From assembly GCA_017305815.1 (NCBI GenBank), contig JAFKJZ010000173.1, positions 1 to 20,378 of the forward strand: a stretch of 20,378 nt of DNA. The letters run 5' to 3'. Origin of the DNA: Hyphomicrobiales bacterium (GTDB lineage: Bacteria > Pseudomonadota > Alphaproteobacteria > Rhizobiales > Kaistiaceae). A program made the translations under genes and the position numbers. Positions 1-7,735 of the stretch are shown here, piece by piece. Numbering within the stretch: position 1 is the stretch's first letter; each line of letters begins with the position of its first letter. The notes beneath the pieces are model-generated. The model had not been told where the DNA came from. It did not search any database and was given only the letters and a program-made list of their open reading frames with translations.

Positions 1-1
1 C

Positions 2-106
2 AGCCCGCACTACAGTTGGGACAAGCTCGACAACATCAACGCCATCTTCGACGAGATGCGCGCCGGCAAGATCGACGGCCGCGTTGTTATGCAGATCGCC
101 AGCTGA
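2..106 (+). CDS. C-terminal end of a probable zinc-dependent alcohol dehydrogenase (partial)
   Basis: Only the last 34 codons and a TGA stop are present; the gene enters from the left edge. The readable end contains LDNINAIFDEMRAGKIDGRVV, which resembles the C-terminus of medium-chain zinc alcohol dehydrogenases, where a helix of the type 'INxxFxxMxxGKIxGRxV' closes the catalytic domain. No catalytic or cofactor-binding motif lies in this fragment, so substrate cannot be judged. Its 3' end overlaps the 3' end of the convergent miaA by 20 bases. Another member of the zinc-binding dehydrogenase superfamily is equally possible. Confidence 0.55.
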   Translation, partial: SPHYSWDKLDNINAIFDEMRAGKIDGRVVMQIAS

Positions 107-998
107 TCTCCGGGGGCGCCGCGCCCGGCGCGTGGCGCTCCCAATCCGCCATCTGGTTGCGGAACCAGGTGCCCTGCCGCTTGGCATAGCGGCGCGTCTC
201 CATCTTGGCCCGCTCGATCGCCTCGTCGAGCGACAGCTCGCCGGCGAGATGCGCGCCGAACTCGCGAATGCCGATCGCCTTCATCGCCGGCAGCGCCGGA
301 TTGAGGTTCAGCGCCAGCAGGGCTTCGGCCTCCGCCATGCCGCCGCGCTCGACCATGAGATCGAAGCGTCGGCCGATGCGCTCATAGAGTATGGCCCGCT
401 CCGGCTCGAGAACGATGCGTCGAACCGAAGACTCCTCGACCAGCGGTGGCGATCCGGTCTCGCGCTGCCATTCGCCGATCGACCTGCCCGTCGCCTCCAC
501 AACCTCCAGCGCGCGCGTCACCCGGGTGCGATCGAGCGGCGCGAGCCTTTCGGCGCTCTCCGGATCGAGCTGCCCGAGCGCCGCATGCAGGGCCGGCACG
601 CCCTCCGCGTCGGCCCTCGCCTCGATTGCAGCCCGCAATTCGGCCGGGATCGGCGGGATCGAGGAAAGCCCCTCGGTCAGCGCTTTGAAATAGAGCCCGG
701 TGCCGCCGACGACGATCGGCAGCGCGCCGTCGCGCCAGGCCGCCTCCAACGCCTCCTTGGCATCCTCGCGCCAGCGCGCCACCGAATAGCGCTCGCTCGC
801 CGCGACATGGCCATAGAGACGGTGCGGCGCCTGCGCCTCCTCCTCCATGTCAGGACGGGCGGAGAGGATGCGCAGCTCGCGATAGACCTGCATCGAATCG
901 GCGTTGACGACGACGCCGCCATGCCGTCGCGCCAGTTCAAGCGCCAGGGCCGACTTGCCGCTCGCGGTCGGCCCGGCTATCAGGACGGCAGGTCCCAT
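87..998 (-). CDS. miaA: tRNA dimethylallyltransferase MiaA
   Basis: Transfers a dimethylallyl group from DMAPP to N6 of adenosine 37 in tRNAs that read codons beginning with U, a cytoplasmic modification that stabilises codon pairing. The 303-residue product has the P-loop GPTASGKS at residues 9-16, the DSMQVYR motif at 34-40 carrying the family's catalytic Asp, a GGTGLYFKAL segment, and a C-terminal KRQGTWFRNQ motif; length is normal for the family. I chose the ATG at 998 because it gives the usual short lead into the P-loop; an in-frame ATG at 1022 would add eight residues, but its codon would overlap the serB start. Neither start has a strong Shine-Dalgarno sequence. The gene is divergent from serB and overlaps the alcohol dehydrogenase end tail to tail. 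The in-frame extension up to 1352 lies opposite serB and is not used. Confidence 0.95.
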   Translation of the reverse strand: MGPAVLIAGPTASGKSALALELARRHGGVVVNADSMQVYRELRILSARPDMEEEAQAPHRLYGHVAASERYSVARWREDAKEALEAAWRDGALPIVVGGTGLYFKALTEGLSSIPPIPAELRAAIEARADAEGVPALHAALGQLDPESAERLAPLDRTRVTRALEVVEATGRSIGEWQRETGSPPLVEESSVRRIVLEPERAILYERIGRRFDLMVERGGMAEAEALLALNLNPALPAMKAIGIREFGAHLAGELSLDEAIERAKMETRRYAKRQGTWFRNQMADWERHAPGAAPPEISWRSA

Positions 999-1020
999 TT
1001 TCGCTGAATTCAGGTTCCCC

Positions 1021-1932
1021 ATGCCGTCCGATACCGCTCCGTTCGAATATGTCGCCACGTTCATAGCACGGCCGGAACGCGCGGCATCGCTTTCGGAGGT
1101 TGTGGACGAAGCCGCCGACCTGCCCGGGGCCGGGCGTCCCGACTGGCTCGCGGACGGCGAGGCCTGCGACGTGCCGCTTCCCCCGGCCGAGAACGGCCTC
1201 ACGGCGATCCGCGCCGATCTCTTCGAGATGATCGACGGCCGCCCGGTCGATGTCGTGGCGCAGCCGGTCGCCGGCCGTCGCAAGAAGCTGCTGATCGCCG
1301 ACATGGATTCGACCATGATCGGCCAGGAGTGCATCGACGAACTCGCCGACATGGCGGGGCTTAAGCCCTATGTCGCCGAAATCACCGAGCGCGCCATGCG
1401 CGGCGAGATCGCCTTCGAACCGGCGCTGCGCGAGCGGGTCGGCCTGCTGAAGGGCCTGCCGCTCTCCGTCATCGACACGGTGCTCGCCGAGCGCATCAAG
1501 CTGATGCCGGGCGGCCCGGAACTTATCCGCACGATGAAGGCCAACGGCGCCTATGCCGCGCTGGTCTCCGGCGGCTTCACCCTGTTCACCGGCCCGGTCG
1601 CGGCCATGATCGGCTTCGACGAGAACCGCGCCAACATCCTGAACCATGCGGACGGCGCGCTGACCGGCACGGTCGAGGAGCCGATCCTCGGCCAGGAAGC
1701 GAAGCTTTCGGCGCTGATGGACCTCGCCCGCCGCTTCTCGCTCTCGAAGCACGAGACGCTGGCCGTCGGCGACGGCGCCAACGACCTCGCCATGATCCGC
1801 GCCGCCGGCCTCGGCGTCGCCTATCACGCCAAGCCCAAGGTTGCCGCCGAGGCGGCCGCCCGGATCGACCACAACGACCTTACCGCCCTGCTCTACGCCC
1901 AGGGCTATCGCAGAAGCGACTTCGTGACATGA
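1021..1932 (+). CDS. serB: Phosphoserine phosphatase SerB
   Basis: Dephosphorylates O-phosphoserine to L-serine, the last step of serine synthesis, in the cytoplasm. The 303-residue product shows the HAD-superfamily motifs in order: DMDST at residues 94-98 (nucleophile and acid/base Asp), the VSGGF motif II around Ser183, and GDGANDL with Asp251 and Asp255 (motif III, Mg2+ binding). The N-terminal ~85 residues correspond to the poorly conserved regulatory-like domain of SerB proteins. The ATG at 1021 is preferred over an upstream in-frame start at 904 that would lie inside miaA; the length then matches alphaproteobacterial SerB. The gene's last four bases (ATGA) overlap the start of the following acetyltransferase, suggesting translational coupling. 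Confidence 0.95.
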   Translation: MPSDTAPFEYVATFIARPERAASLSEVVDEAADLPGAGRPDWLADGEACDVPLPPAENGLTAIRADLFEMIDGRPVDVVAQPVAGRRKKLLIADMDSTMIGQECIDELADMAGLKPYVAEITERAMRGEIAFEPALRERVGLLKGLPLSVIDTVLAERIKLMPGGPELIRTMKANGAYAALVSGGFTLFTGPVAAMIGFDENRANILNHADGALTGTVEEPILGQEAKLSALMDLARRFSLSKHETLAVGDGANDLAMIRAAGLGVAYHAKPKVAAEAAARIDHNDLTALLYAQGYRRSDFVT

Positions 1933-2480
1933 AACCGATCGAAACGGCGCGCCTCCGCCTTCGCCGCTGGCAGGACGCGGACCGCGCGCCGTTCGCGGCG
2001 ATGAGCGCCGACCCCTTGGTGATGGAATTTTTTCCCGCGCCGCTCGACGCCAAACAGGCGAACGCCTTCATCGACCGCCTCGAGAGGCACTGGGACGCGC
2101 GCGGCTACAGCAATTTCGCCCTGGAAGAACGCGAAACCGGCGCCTTTGTCGGCCTGACCGGCCTGCTCGACGTGTTTCCGGAAGCTCCCTTCGCTCCGTC
2201 GGTCGAGATCGGCTGGCGCCTCGCCCGCCCGTTCTGGGGCAAGGGCTATGCCCGCGAGGCGGCAGAGGCGGTGCTGGCCGCCGGCTTTGCCGAGCATGAT
2301 TTCCCGGAGATCGTCGCCTTCACGGCCAAGCCGAACCTGCGCTCGGCCGCACTGATGCAGCGCCTCGGCATGACCCGCGACCCGGCCGACGATTTCGACC
2401 ATCCGGCCGTCGCCGAAGGCCATCCGCTGCGCCCGCACGTGCTCTACCGGATTTCGCGCGAGGATCTCGAGGGACGTTAG
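1929..2480 (+). CDS. GNAT N-acetyltransferase, RimJ/RimL-like
   Basis: A 183-residue acetyl-CoA-dependent acetyltransferase of the RimJ/RimL type (Acetyltransf_3). The N-terminus, ETARLRLRRWQDAD, is the usual first strand of these enzymes; the acetyl-CoA pyrophosphate-binding loop is visible as WGKGYAREA (Gly104-Gly106 region), followed by the family's NLRSAALMQRLGM helix near residues 137-149. Targets in this family include ribosomal protein N-termini and small amines or antibiotics; the sequence does not decide. Its ATG overlaps the serB stop (ATGA), so the two are co-transcribed and probably coupled, though a functional link to serine synthesis is not evident. It ends before a REP-like palindrome pair and converges on degP. 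Confidence 0.88.
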   Translation: MKPIETARLRLRRWQDADRAPFAAMSADPLVMEFFPAPLDAKQANAFIDRLERHWDARGYSNFALEERETGAFVGLTGLLDVFPEAPFAPSVEIGWRLARPFWGKGYAREAAEAVLAAGFAEHDFPEIVAFTAKPNLRSAALMQRLGMTRDPADDFDHPAVAEGHPLRPHVLYRISREDLEGR

Positions 2481-2487
2481 GAAAGAC

Positions 2488-2603
2488 CCTCACCCAACCC
2501 TCTCCCGCAAGCGGTAGAGGGCGCGCATCGCACCCGATCGCGGCAACGTGCCATCGCGATGAAAGGCGCTGCCCGAAAAGACCTCGCCCGCTTGCGGGAG
2601 AGG
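2488..2603. repeat. Pair of REP-like palindromes between convergent genes
   Basis: Two GC-rich palindromic units face each other. The 16-base arm at 2499-2514 (CCTCTCCCGCAAGCGG) is an exact reverse complement of 2588-2603. Each unit is also a hairpin on its own: CTCTCCCGC/GCGGTAGAG in the left unit and CTCGCCCGC/GCGGGAGAG in the right, each with one mismatch and a two-base loop. The right arm touches the degP stop at 2604. From memory, units with the core CCCTCTCCCGCAAGCGGGAGAGGG are dispersed in many alphaproteobacterial genomes. A bidirectional terminator or mRNA-stabilising role is inferred from the position between convergent genes; neither unit has a T tract. Confidence 0.7.
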
Positions 2604-4094
2604 CTATTCGTCGAGCTTCAGCGGCACGAAGCGCAGCTCTCCGGCCGTGTTGGCGATCAGGAAAAGCGCCGACTTGCGACCGTCCTTCTTGAGCGCGTCG
2701 ATGCGGGCCGAAATGTCGGCCGGCTTCGAGACCGGCTCCTGCGACACCTCGACAACGACCTCTCCGACGGCGATGCCCTTTTCGGCTGCGGAACTGCCGG
2801 GCTCGACCTCCGTGACGACGACTCCCTTCACCTCGGACGCGACCGAGAACTGCTTGCGCAGGTCCGCCGTCAGTTCGGAGAGGGTCAAGCCGAGCAACTG
2901 GGTCACAACCGGCTTCGGCGGCTCGGCCGGCGTCGGGTTCTGCTTCTCGTCCGCCTTGGCGACTTCCTCGGTCAGGCGGCCAACCTTGGCCTTGAGCGTC
3001 GTTTCCTTGCCCTTGCGGATCACCACGACGTCGACGACCTTGTCGATGTCGGCGTCCGCGACAAGGCGCGGCAGATCCCGCATCTCGCCGATCGGCTTGC
3101 CGTCGAAGGAGATGACGACGTCGCCGGGCTCGATGCCGGCCTCGGCCGCCGGGCCCTTCTCGGTGACGCCGGCCACCAGCGCGCCGCGCGCCGGGCCCAT
3201 GCCGAGACTTTCGGCAATCTCGTCCGTCACCTGCTGGATGCGCACGCCGAGCCAGCCGCGCCGGGTTTCGCCATACCGGCGGATCTGGTCGACGACATGC
3301 ATGGCAGCGTCGGAGGGAATGGCGAAGCCGATGCCGATCGAGCCGCCCGAGGGCGAGATGATCGCCGTGTTGATACCGATGATCTCGCCGTTCTGGTTGA
3401 ACAGCGGCCCGCCCGAATTGCCGCGATTGATGGCGGCGTCGGTCTGCAGGAAATTGTCGTAGGGACCGGAATTGATGTCGCGGTTGCGGGCCGAGACGAT
3501 GCCGGTGGTGACCGTGCCGCCGAGACCGAATGGATTGCCGATCGCCATCACCCAGTCGCCGACGCGCATCTTGTCGCTGTCGCCGAACTTCAGCGCCTTG
3601 AGCGGCTTCGCGGCCGTCGGCTTCACCTGCAGGACGGCGATATCCGTCTTCTCGTCGCGGCCGACCAAGGTCGCGGTCAGCTTCGTGCCGTCATTGAAGT
3701 TGGCGATGATCTCGTCCGCGCCTTCGATGACGTGATTGTTGGTGATGATGACGCCCGTCGAGTCGATGACGAAACCGGAGCCGAGCGACTGCACCTTGCG
3801 CGGCGGCGCGTTGGTAGTGCCGTCCTTCTGCTTGTTGAAGAACTCGTCGAAGAATTCCTGGAAGGGCGAGCCCTCCGGGGCCTGCGGCGCCGGGATGCCG
3901 CGCGCGCCCTCGACCGTCTGCGAGGTCGAGATGTTGACGACGGAATCGACGAGCCCGGCGGCGAGATCCGCCACGGAATCGGGCCCCTGCCCGGCCCAGG
4001 CCGGCGCGAGCGCCGCCGGCGTCGCGGCCGTCAGGAACGCACCGAGCGTGACGGCAAGGCGCAGGCGGTTGGGTTTCTTGGTGGCCGCGGCCAT
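2604..4094 (-). CDS. degP: Periplasmic serine endoprotease DegP/HtrA (Do family)
   Basis: Degrades or chaperones misfolded envelope proteins in the periplasm. The 496-residue product begins with a signal peptide (KKPNRLR, then a hydrophobic stretch ending at about AWA, residue 34). The trypsin-like domain shows the full triad: His121 in NNHVIEG, Asp151 in KTDIAVL, and Ser227 in GNSGGPLF. Two PDZ domains follow, the first starting near RGWLGVRIQQV and the second near LLGLTLSEL; the order and length are those of Do-family proteases. I chose the ATG at 4094 because an AGGAG sits 8 bases upstream; in-frame ATGs at 4100 and 4151 are worse placed. It is the last gene of the hflK-hflC-DUF2065-degP run. 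The spacing from the DUF2065 stop is 85 bases, so a separate promoter is possible. Confidence 0.95.
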   Translation of the reverse strand: MAAATKKPNRLRLAVTLGAFLTAATPAALAPAWAGQGPDSVADLAAGLVDSVVNISTSQTVEGARGIPAPQAPEGSPFQEFFDEFFNKQKDGTTNAPPRKVQSLGSGFVIDSTGVIITNNHVIEGADEIIANFNDGTKLTATLVGRDEKTDIAVLQVKPTAAKPLKALKFGDSDKMRVGDWVMAIGNPFGLGGTVTTGIVSARNRDINSGPYDNFLQTDAAINRGNSGGPLFNQNGEIIGINTAIISPSGGSIGIGFAIPSDAAMHVVDQIRRYGETRRGWLGVRIQQVTDEIAESLGMGPARGALVAGVTEKGPAAEAGIEPGDVVISFDGKPIGEMRDLPRLVADADIDKVVDVVVIRKGKETTLKAKVGRLTEEVAKADEKQNPTPAEPPKPVVTQLLGLTLSELTADLRKQFSVASEVKGVVVTEVEPGSSAAEKGIAVGEVVVEVSQEPVSKPADISARIDALKKDGRKSALFLIANTAGELRFVPLKLDE

Positions 4095-4179
4095 CTGCAT
4101 CTCTCCTCTGGCGACATCGTCGAGCATGCCACGACGGCGACTTCGATACATCTAGCGCAGGGCGCTTTCGCGCCGGGAG

Positions 4180-4365
4180 TCAATTGCGCGCGAGCCAGAC
4201 GATGGAGACGCCGACCGCCAGCGCAACGAGGCCGCAGCCCCGCAGCAATGTGTCTGATGCGGCAATTCCTTGCCGCATCATCATTTTCGCAACGGTCGGC
4301 ACCATCGCGTAGAACGCGCCCTCGATGACGAGGACGAGTCCCAGCGCGGTGACGAGGTCGGTCAC
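4180..4365 (-). CDS. DUF2065 family small inner-membrane protein (YjeT-like)
   Basis: A 61-residue peptide with two hydrophobic segments (about residues 5-25 and 40-58) separated by a short polar linker containing KMMMRQGIAASD, the layout of the DUF2065 / YjeT family. This family is routinely found next to hflC, but its function is not established. The start is GTG at 4365, which overlaps the hflC stop in a GTGA arrangement, so translation is probably coupled. The position between hflC and degP suggests a role in, or at least co-expression with, membrane protein quality control; that is inference. Confidence 0.88.
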   Translation of the reverse strand: MTDLVTALGLVLVIEGAFYAMVPTVAKMMMRQGIAASDTLLRGCGLVALAVGVSIVWLARN

Positions 4366-5348
4366 GGCGTCGCGGCAGGTGCCGGTGCGGCCGGGGTCGC
4401 AGCGGCCGGAGCCGCGGGCTTGGCCGGCGCCGCGGCGGCCGGGGTGCCCGGCGTCGTCCGCTCGGGAACCGGCAGGGCGTTGCCGCTCGGATCCGTCAGG
4501 TAGCGGAAGAACGGCGACGTCGGCGAAATCACCATCCGCGTCGTGCCCGGCTTCATGCCGTCCTGATAGGCCTGCATGGAGCGGTAGAACGAGAAGAAGT
4601 CAGGATCCTGCTCGAACGCGGCCGCGAAGACGCGGTTGCGCTCGGCGTCGCCGTCACCCTTGATCTCGTCGGCCTGCTGGTTCGCTTCTGCGACGATGAC
4701 AGTCGCCTGGCGGTCAGCCTGGGCGCGGATCGTCTTGGCGGCCTGTTCGCCCTGCGCGCGGATGTCGGTCGCTTCGCGCTGACGCTCCGTCTGCATGCGC
4801 TGGTAGACGGCCTGGCTGTTCTCCGGCGGCAGGTCGGCGCGGCGGATGCGGACGTCGACGACGTCGACGCCGAGGCGCCGGCCCTCGCGGTTCACCTGGT
4901 CGGTGATCTGCGACATCAGCGGAGCGCGGCCTTCGCGCACGATGTTGCTGAAATCCATCTGGCCCGCCGCACCGCGGATCGCAGAGTTCAGGATCACCGC
5001 CAGCCGCGATTCGGCCACGGGGATCGAGCCGGCCGCCTGATAGAACAGCAGCGGATCGATGATCTTGTAGCGACCGAAGGCGTCCATCACGAGGCGCTTG
5101 CGGTCGCGGGCGATCACTTCGATCGGCGGCGAGTCGAGGTCAAGCAGCCGCTTGTCCAGCATCACGACATTGTCGATGAACGGGACCTTGGCATAGATGC
5201 CCGGCTCAGTCGCGACGCGGACCGGATTGCCGAAGCGCAGCACCAGCGCCTGATGGGTCTGGTCGACGATGAAGAGGCCGGAATAGGCGACGATCGCGAC
5301 GATGATGACGACGACGAGGCCGAGCCCGCCGAAAATCCTGCTGATCAC
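4362..5348 (-). CDS. hflC: FtsH protease modulator HflC
   Basis: Forms with HflK a large ring complex on the periplasmic side of the inner membrane that surrounds and restrains the FtsH protease. The 328-residue product has one N-terminal membrane helix (about residues 5-26), then an SPFH/band-7 domain starting at VDQTHQALVLRFG, then a charged, coiled-coil-prone stretch (RMQTERQREATDIRAQGEQ). The final ~35 residues are an Ala/Pro-rich tail, longer and lower in complexity than in enterobacterial HflC. The start is GTG at 5348, overlapping the hflK stop (GTGA), with GGAGG seven bases upstream, so coupling with hflK is likely. It is followed by DUF2065 with the same type of overlap. Confidence 0.95.
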   Translation of the reverse strand: MISRIFGGLGLVVVIIVAIVAYSGLFIVDQTHQALVLRFGNPVRVATEPGIYAKVPFIDNVVMLDKRLLDLDSPPIEVIARDRKRLVMDAFGRYKIIDPLLFYQAAGSIPVAESRLAVILNSAIRGAAGQMDFSNIVREGRAPLMSQITDQVNREGRRLGVDVVDVRIRRADLPPENSQAVYQRMQTERQREATDIRAQGEQAAKTIRAQADRQATVIVAEANQQADEIKGDGDAERNRVFAAAFEQDPDFFSFYRSMQAYQDGMKPGTTRMVISPTSPFFRYLTDPSGNALPVPERTTPGTPAAAAPAKPAAPAAATPAAPAPAATP

Positions 5349-6472
5349 TGCGAGCCTCCCTGCTTGGCCGCGGGAGCACCCTGCAAGGCAGGCAACGGCA
5401 TATACGGCACCACGCCACTTCCCTTTTCGTCGACGATGATCTTGTCCATGTCGGCAAAGACGCCGGAAAGCGTATCGAGATAGATGCGCTCGCGCGTCAC
5501 GGCGGGCGCCGCCTTGTAGGACTCATAGACCTTGGAGAAGCGGTCCGCCTGGCCCTTCGCCTCGGCGACGATCTGGTCGCGGTAAGCGTTGGCGGCTTCG
5601 ACGATCTGCGAGGCCTGGCCGCGCGCGCCGGGAATGACCCGGTTGGCGTAGGTCTGCGCTTCGTTCTGCACGCGGTCCTGGTCCTGCTCGGCCGCCTGCA
5701 CGTCGCGGAACGCGTCGATGACCTCGGACGGCGGGCCGACGTTCAGGAGCTGCACCTGGGTGATCTGGATGCCGGCGCCATACTGGTTCAGCTTGTCCTG
5801 CATCAGTTGCTGCGCGGCGTTCTGGATGCCGAGACGCTCCTCGGTCAGCACGCGCTGGATGTCCGAGCGGCCAATGATCTCGCGCATGGCGCTTTCCGCC
5901 GTCGCCTTCACCGTGCCTTCCGGATTCTGGACGTTGAACAGGTACTTGCTGGCGTCGTTGATGACCCAGAAGACGGCGAAGTCGACGTCGACGATGTTCT
6001 CGTCGCCGGTGAGCATCAGGCTCTCCTGCGGAACGTCGCGTCCGCTGGAACTCGGGTTGCGATCATCCTGGATCGAGCCGACCGTCGTGCGGTTCACGCG
6101 CGTCACCTGCGGCGTGTAGACCGCCTCGATCGGATAAGGCAGGCGGAAGTTCAGGCCCGGAGGCGCGCTGCGCTGGTACTGGCCGAAGCGCAGGACGACG
6201 CCCTGCTCGTCCGGTTCGACGCGGAAGGTGAAGAAATTATAGCCCAGGAAGGCCACAACCACCGCCAGAACGGCGATGAACAGGACAGGATTGAAACCGC
6301 CGCCGCCCTGGCCGCCACGGCCGGGCAGAACCTGTTTCAGCTTGTCCTGGCTGCGACGAAGGAGTTCCTCGAGATCCGGCGGATTGGGGCCATTGCCGCG
6401 CGGTCCCTGACCCCAGGGGCCGCCATTGCCGCCGCCCTTCCATCCGCCGCCCGTCTGGTTGCTCCAGGGCAT
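5345..6472 (-). CDS. hflK: FtsH protease modulator HflK
   Basis: Partner of HflC in the inner-membrane HflKC complex that modulates FtsH. The 375-residue product has a Gly/Asn/Pro-rich cytoplasmic N-terminus (residues 1-60, with repeated GGG and GPW elements), one membrane helix at about 62-81, and an SPFH domain starting near VEPDEQGVVLRFG. The C-terminal part is rich in Gln, Ala and charged residues (DVQAAEQDQDRVQNEAQ), typical of the helical part of the ring. ATG at 6472 has AAGGAG five bases upstream. It is separated from folA by 148 bases; I see no convincing promoter there, but a promoter for the hflKC-degP unit could lie in this gap. Confidence 0.96.
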   Translation of the reverse strand: MPWSNQTGGGWKGGGNGGPWGQGPRGNGPNPPDLEELLRRSQDKLKQVLPGRGGQGGGGFNPVLFIAVLAVVVAFLGYNFFTFRVEPDEQGVVLRFGQYQRSAPPGLNFRLPYPIEAVYTPQVTRVNRTTVGSIQDDRNPSSSGRDVPQESLMLTGDENIVDVDFAVFWVINDASKYLFNVQNPEGTVKATAESAMREIIGRSDIQRVLTEERLGIQNAAQQLMQDKLNQYGAGIQITQVQLLNVGPPSEVIDAFRDVQAAEQDQDRVQNEAQTYANRVIPGARGQASQIVEAANAYRDQIVAEAKGQADRFSKVYESYKAAPAVTRERIYLDTLSGVFADMDKIIVDEKGSGVVPYMPLPALQGAPAAKQGGSQ

Positions 6473-6620
6473 CTTCGCTCCTTAGTTGTCGATCCATAGG
6501 CAAGGCGTACCTGCCCCCGCCCATCGAAGCAAGAGAAGCCCCGGATATGCGGCCACTGCAGGGCCTCAGCGTCGCTGGAAGTGGTGTGCCGGCTCCACGC
6601 TTTCAACGCGGGTGCGGCGT

Positions 6621-7130
6621 TTATCCACGACGTCGTTGATAGATGGTAAAGCGCGTCGCCGCCGTATCGGAGGCACCAGCGGGGACCTCTTCGGTCGAGA
6701 CGGGCTCCCAGACGGCCGGATCGATCGCCGGGAAATGTGTGTCGCCGGAGGGCGCGGCGTCGACATGGGTGATGTAGAGACGATCGGCCCGGTCCATGAA
6801 GGCGCGGTAGATCTCGCCGCCGCCGATCACCATCGCCTCCGCCGGCTCCGCCGCCGCAGCTTCCGCCGCGCCGATGGCGGCGTCGAGCGTCTCAACGCTG
6901 ACGACGCCCGGCGCGCCGAATTCCTTGTCGCGGGTCACGACGATGTTGACCCGGTTCGGCAGCGGGCGGCCGATCGAGGCGAAGGTCTTGCGGCCCATAA
7001 TCACCGGCTTGCCCGACGTGATCGCCTTGAAGCGCTTGAGGTCGGTCGACAGCTTCCACGGCATGTCGCCGTCATTGCCGATGACCCCGTTTTCGGCAAC
7101 CGCCGCGATGATCGAGAGCTGCATCGTCAT
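6621..7130 (-). CDS. folA: Dihydrofolate reductase FolA
   Basis: Reduces dihydrofolate to tetrahydrofolate with NADPH, regenerating the cofactor oxidised by thymidylate synthase (thyA is 2.1 kb upstream on the same strand). The 169-residue product shows the family pattern: LSIIAAVAENGVIGNDGDMPW, the substrate-binding acid Asp30 in KLSTDLKRFK, the NADPH-binding GRKTFASIGRPLPNR segment, and VIGGGEIYRAF near residues 110-120. The ATG at 7130 overlaps the yqhA stop (ATGA); a second ATG two codons later is also possible, with AGG ten bases upstream. The in-frame extension upstream of 7130 lies in yqhA and is not used. Confidence 0.95.
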   Translation of the reverse strand: MTMQLSIIAAVAENGVIGNDGDMPWKLSTDLKRFKAITSGKPVIMGRKTFASIGRPLPNRVNIVVTRDKEFGAPGVVSVETLDAAIGAAEAAAAEPAEAMVIGGGEIYRAFMDRADRLYITHVDAAPSGDTHFPAIDPAVWEPVSTEEVPAGASDTAATRFTIYQRRRG

Positions 7131-7696
7131 TCTGCCTGCGGCAGCGCCGCACCCTTCGAGGACCCGACGTCCGTCCTCTTCTTGGCCGGCTCTTCCTTCG
7201 TCTTGCCCCCGGCGGAGATGCGGTCGACCAGCGCCAGCAGCAGCGCCGAGAGGACGAAGGTCATGTGGAGGATGGTCGACCACATGATCTTGTCGTTCGT
7301 ATACTGGTTGGCGTTCAGGAACACCTGCAGCAGGTGGATCGACGAGATCGCGACGATGGACGACGCGACCTTGATCTTCAGGCTGCCGGAATCGAGCTTG
7401 CCGAGCCAGGACAGGTCGTGGCCGGCATTGTCGAAGCGGCTGACATAGTTCTCGTAGGACGAGATCATCACCATGACGACGAGGCTCGCGACCAGCGCCG
7501 CGTCGATCAGACCCAGCATGGCCAGGATCATGTCCGCCTCGTCATAGACGAACACGTTCAGCGCCACTTTCCAGAACTTGGCGACGAAGGAGGCGGCGTA
7601 GAGGAGAAGCGCGGCGCCGAGGCCGCCATAGAAGATCACCAGCAGCCAGCGCGCCGACATGATGAGCTTTTCGATTGTGTTCTCGAGCGATTTCAA
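7127..7696 (-). CDS. yqhA: UPF0114 / YqhA family membrane protein
   Basis: A 189-residue inner-membrane protein with four predicted helices (about 15-37, 56-79, 109-128, 138-158). It matches the YqhA family closely in SARWLL, DLSWLGKLDSGSLKIKVA and VAISSIHLLQVF; the family has no firmly established function. The start is TTG at 7696: a GGAG lies eight bases upstream, and the resulting N-terminus (SLENTIEKLIMSARW) matches the family start, whereas the nearby ATG at 7710 is out of frame and runs into a stop. The C-terminal ~28 residues are charged and probably cytoplasmic. It overlaps folA by four bases, so the two are probably translated together. Confidence 0.88.
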   Translation of the reverse strand: MKSLENTIEKLIMSARWLLVIFYGGLGAALLLYAASFVAKFWKVALNVFVYDEADMILAMLGLIDAALVASLVVMVMISSYENYVSRFDNAGHDLSWLGKLDSGSLKIKVASSIVAISSIHLLQVFLNANQYTNDKIMWSTILHMTFVLSALLLALVDRISAGGKTKEEPAKKRTDVGSSKGAALPQAE

Positions 7697-7710
7697 GAGA
7701 GGGGCTCCAT
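7690..7710 (-). promoter_or_regulatory. Ribosome binding site and TTG start of yqhA
   Basis: On the minus strand GGAG (7708-7705) lies eight bases before TTG (7696-7694). No in-frame ATG occurs until codon 13, which would remove the conserved first residues of the family, so the TTG is the likely start. Confidence 0.65.
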
Positions 7711-7735
7711 GGGTCTGAGGCCCAGCATATACGGA

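Noticed and set aside
2559..4328. 589-codon open frame on the plus strand
   Set aside because: It lies opposite degP, which has full catalytic and PDZ motifs; the product is Arg/Asp/Leu-rich low-complexity, as in GC-rich antisense frames.
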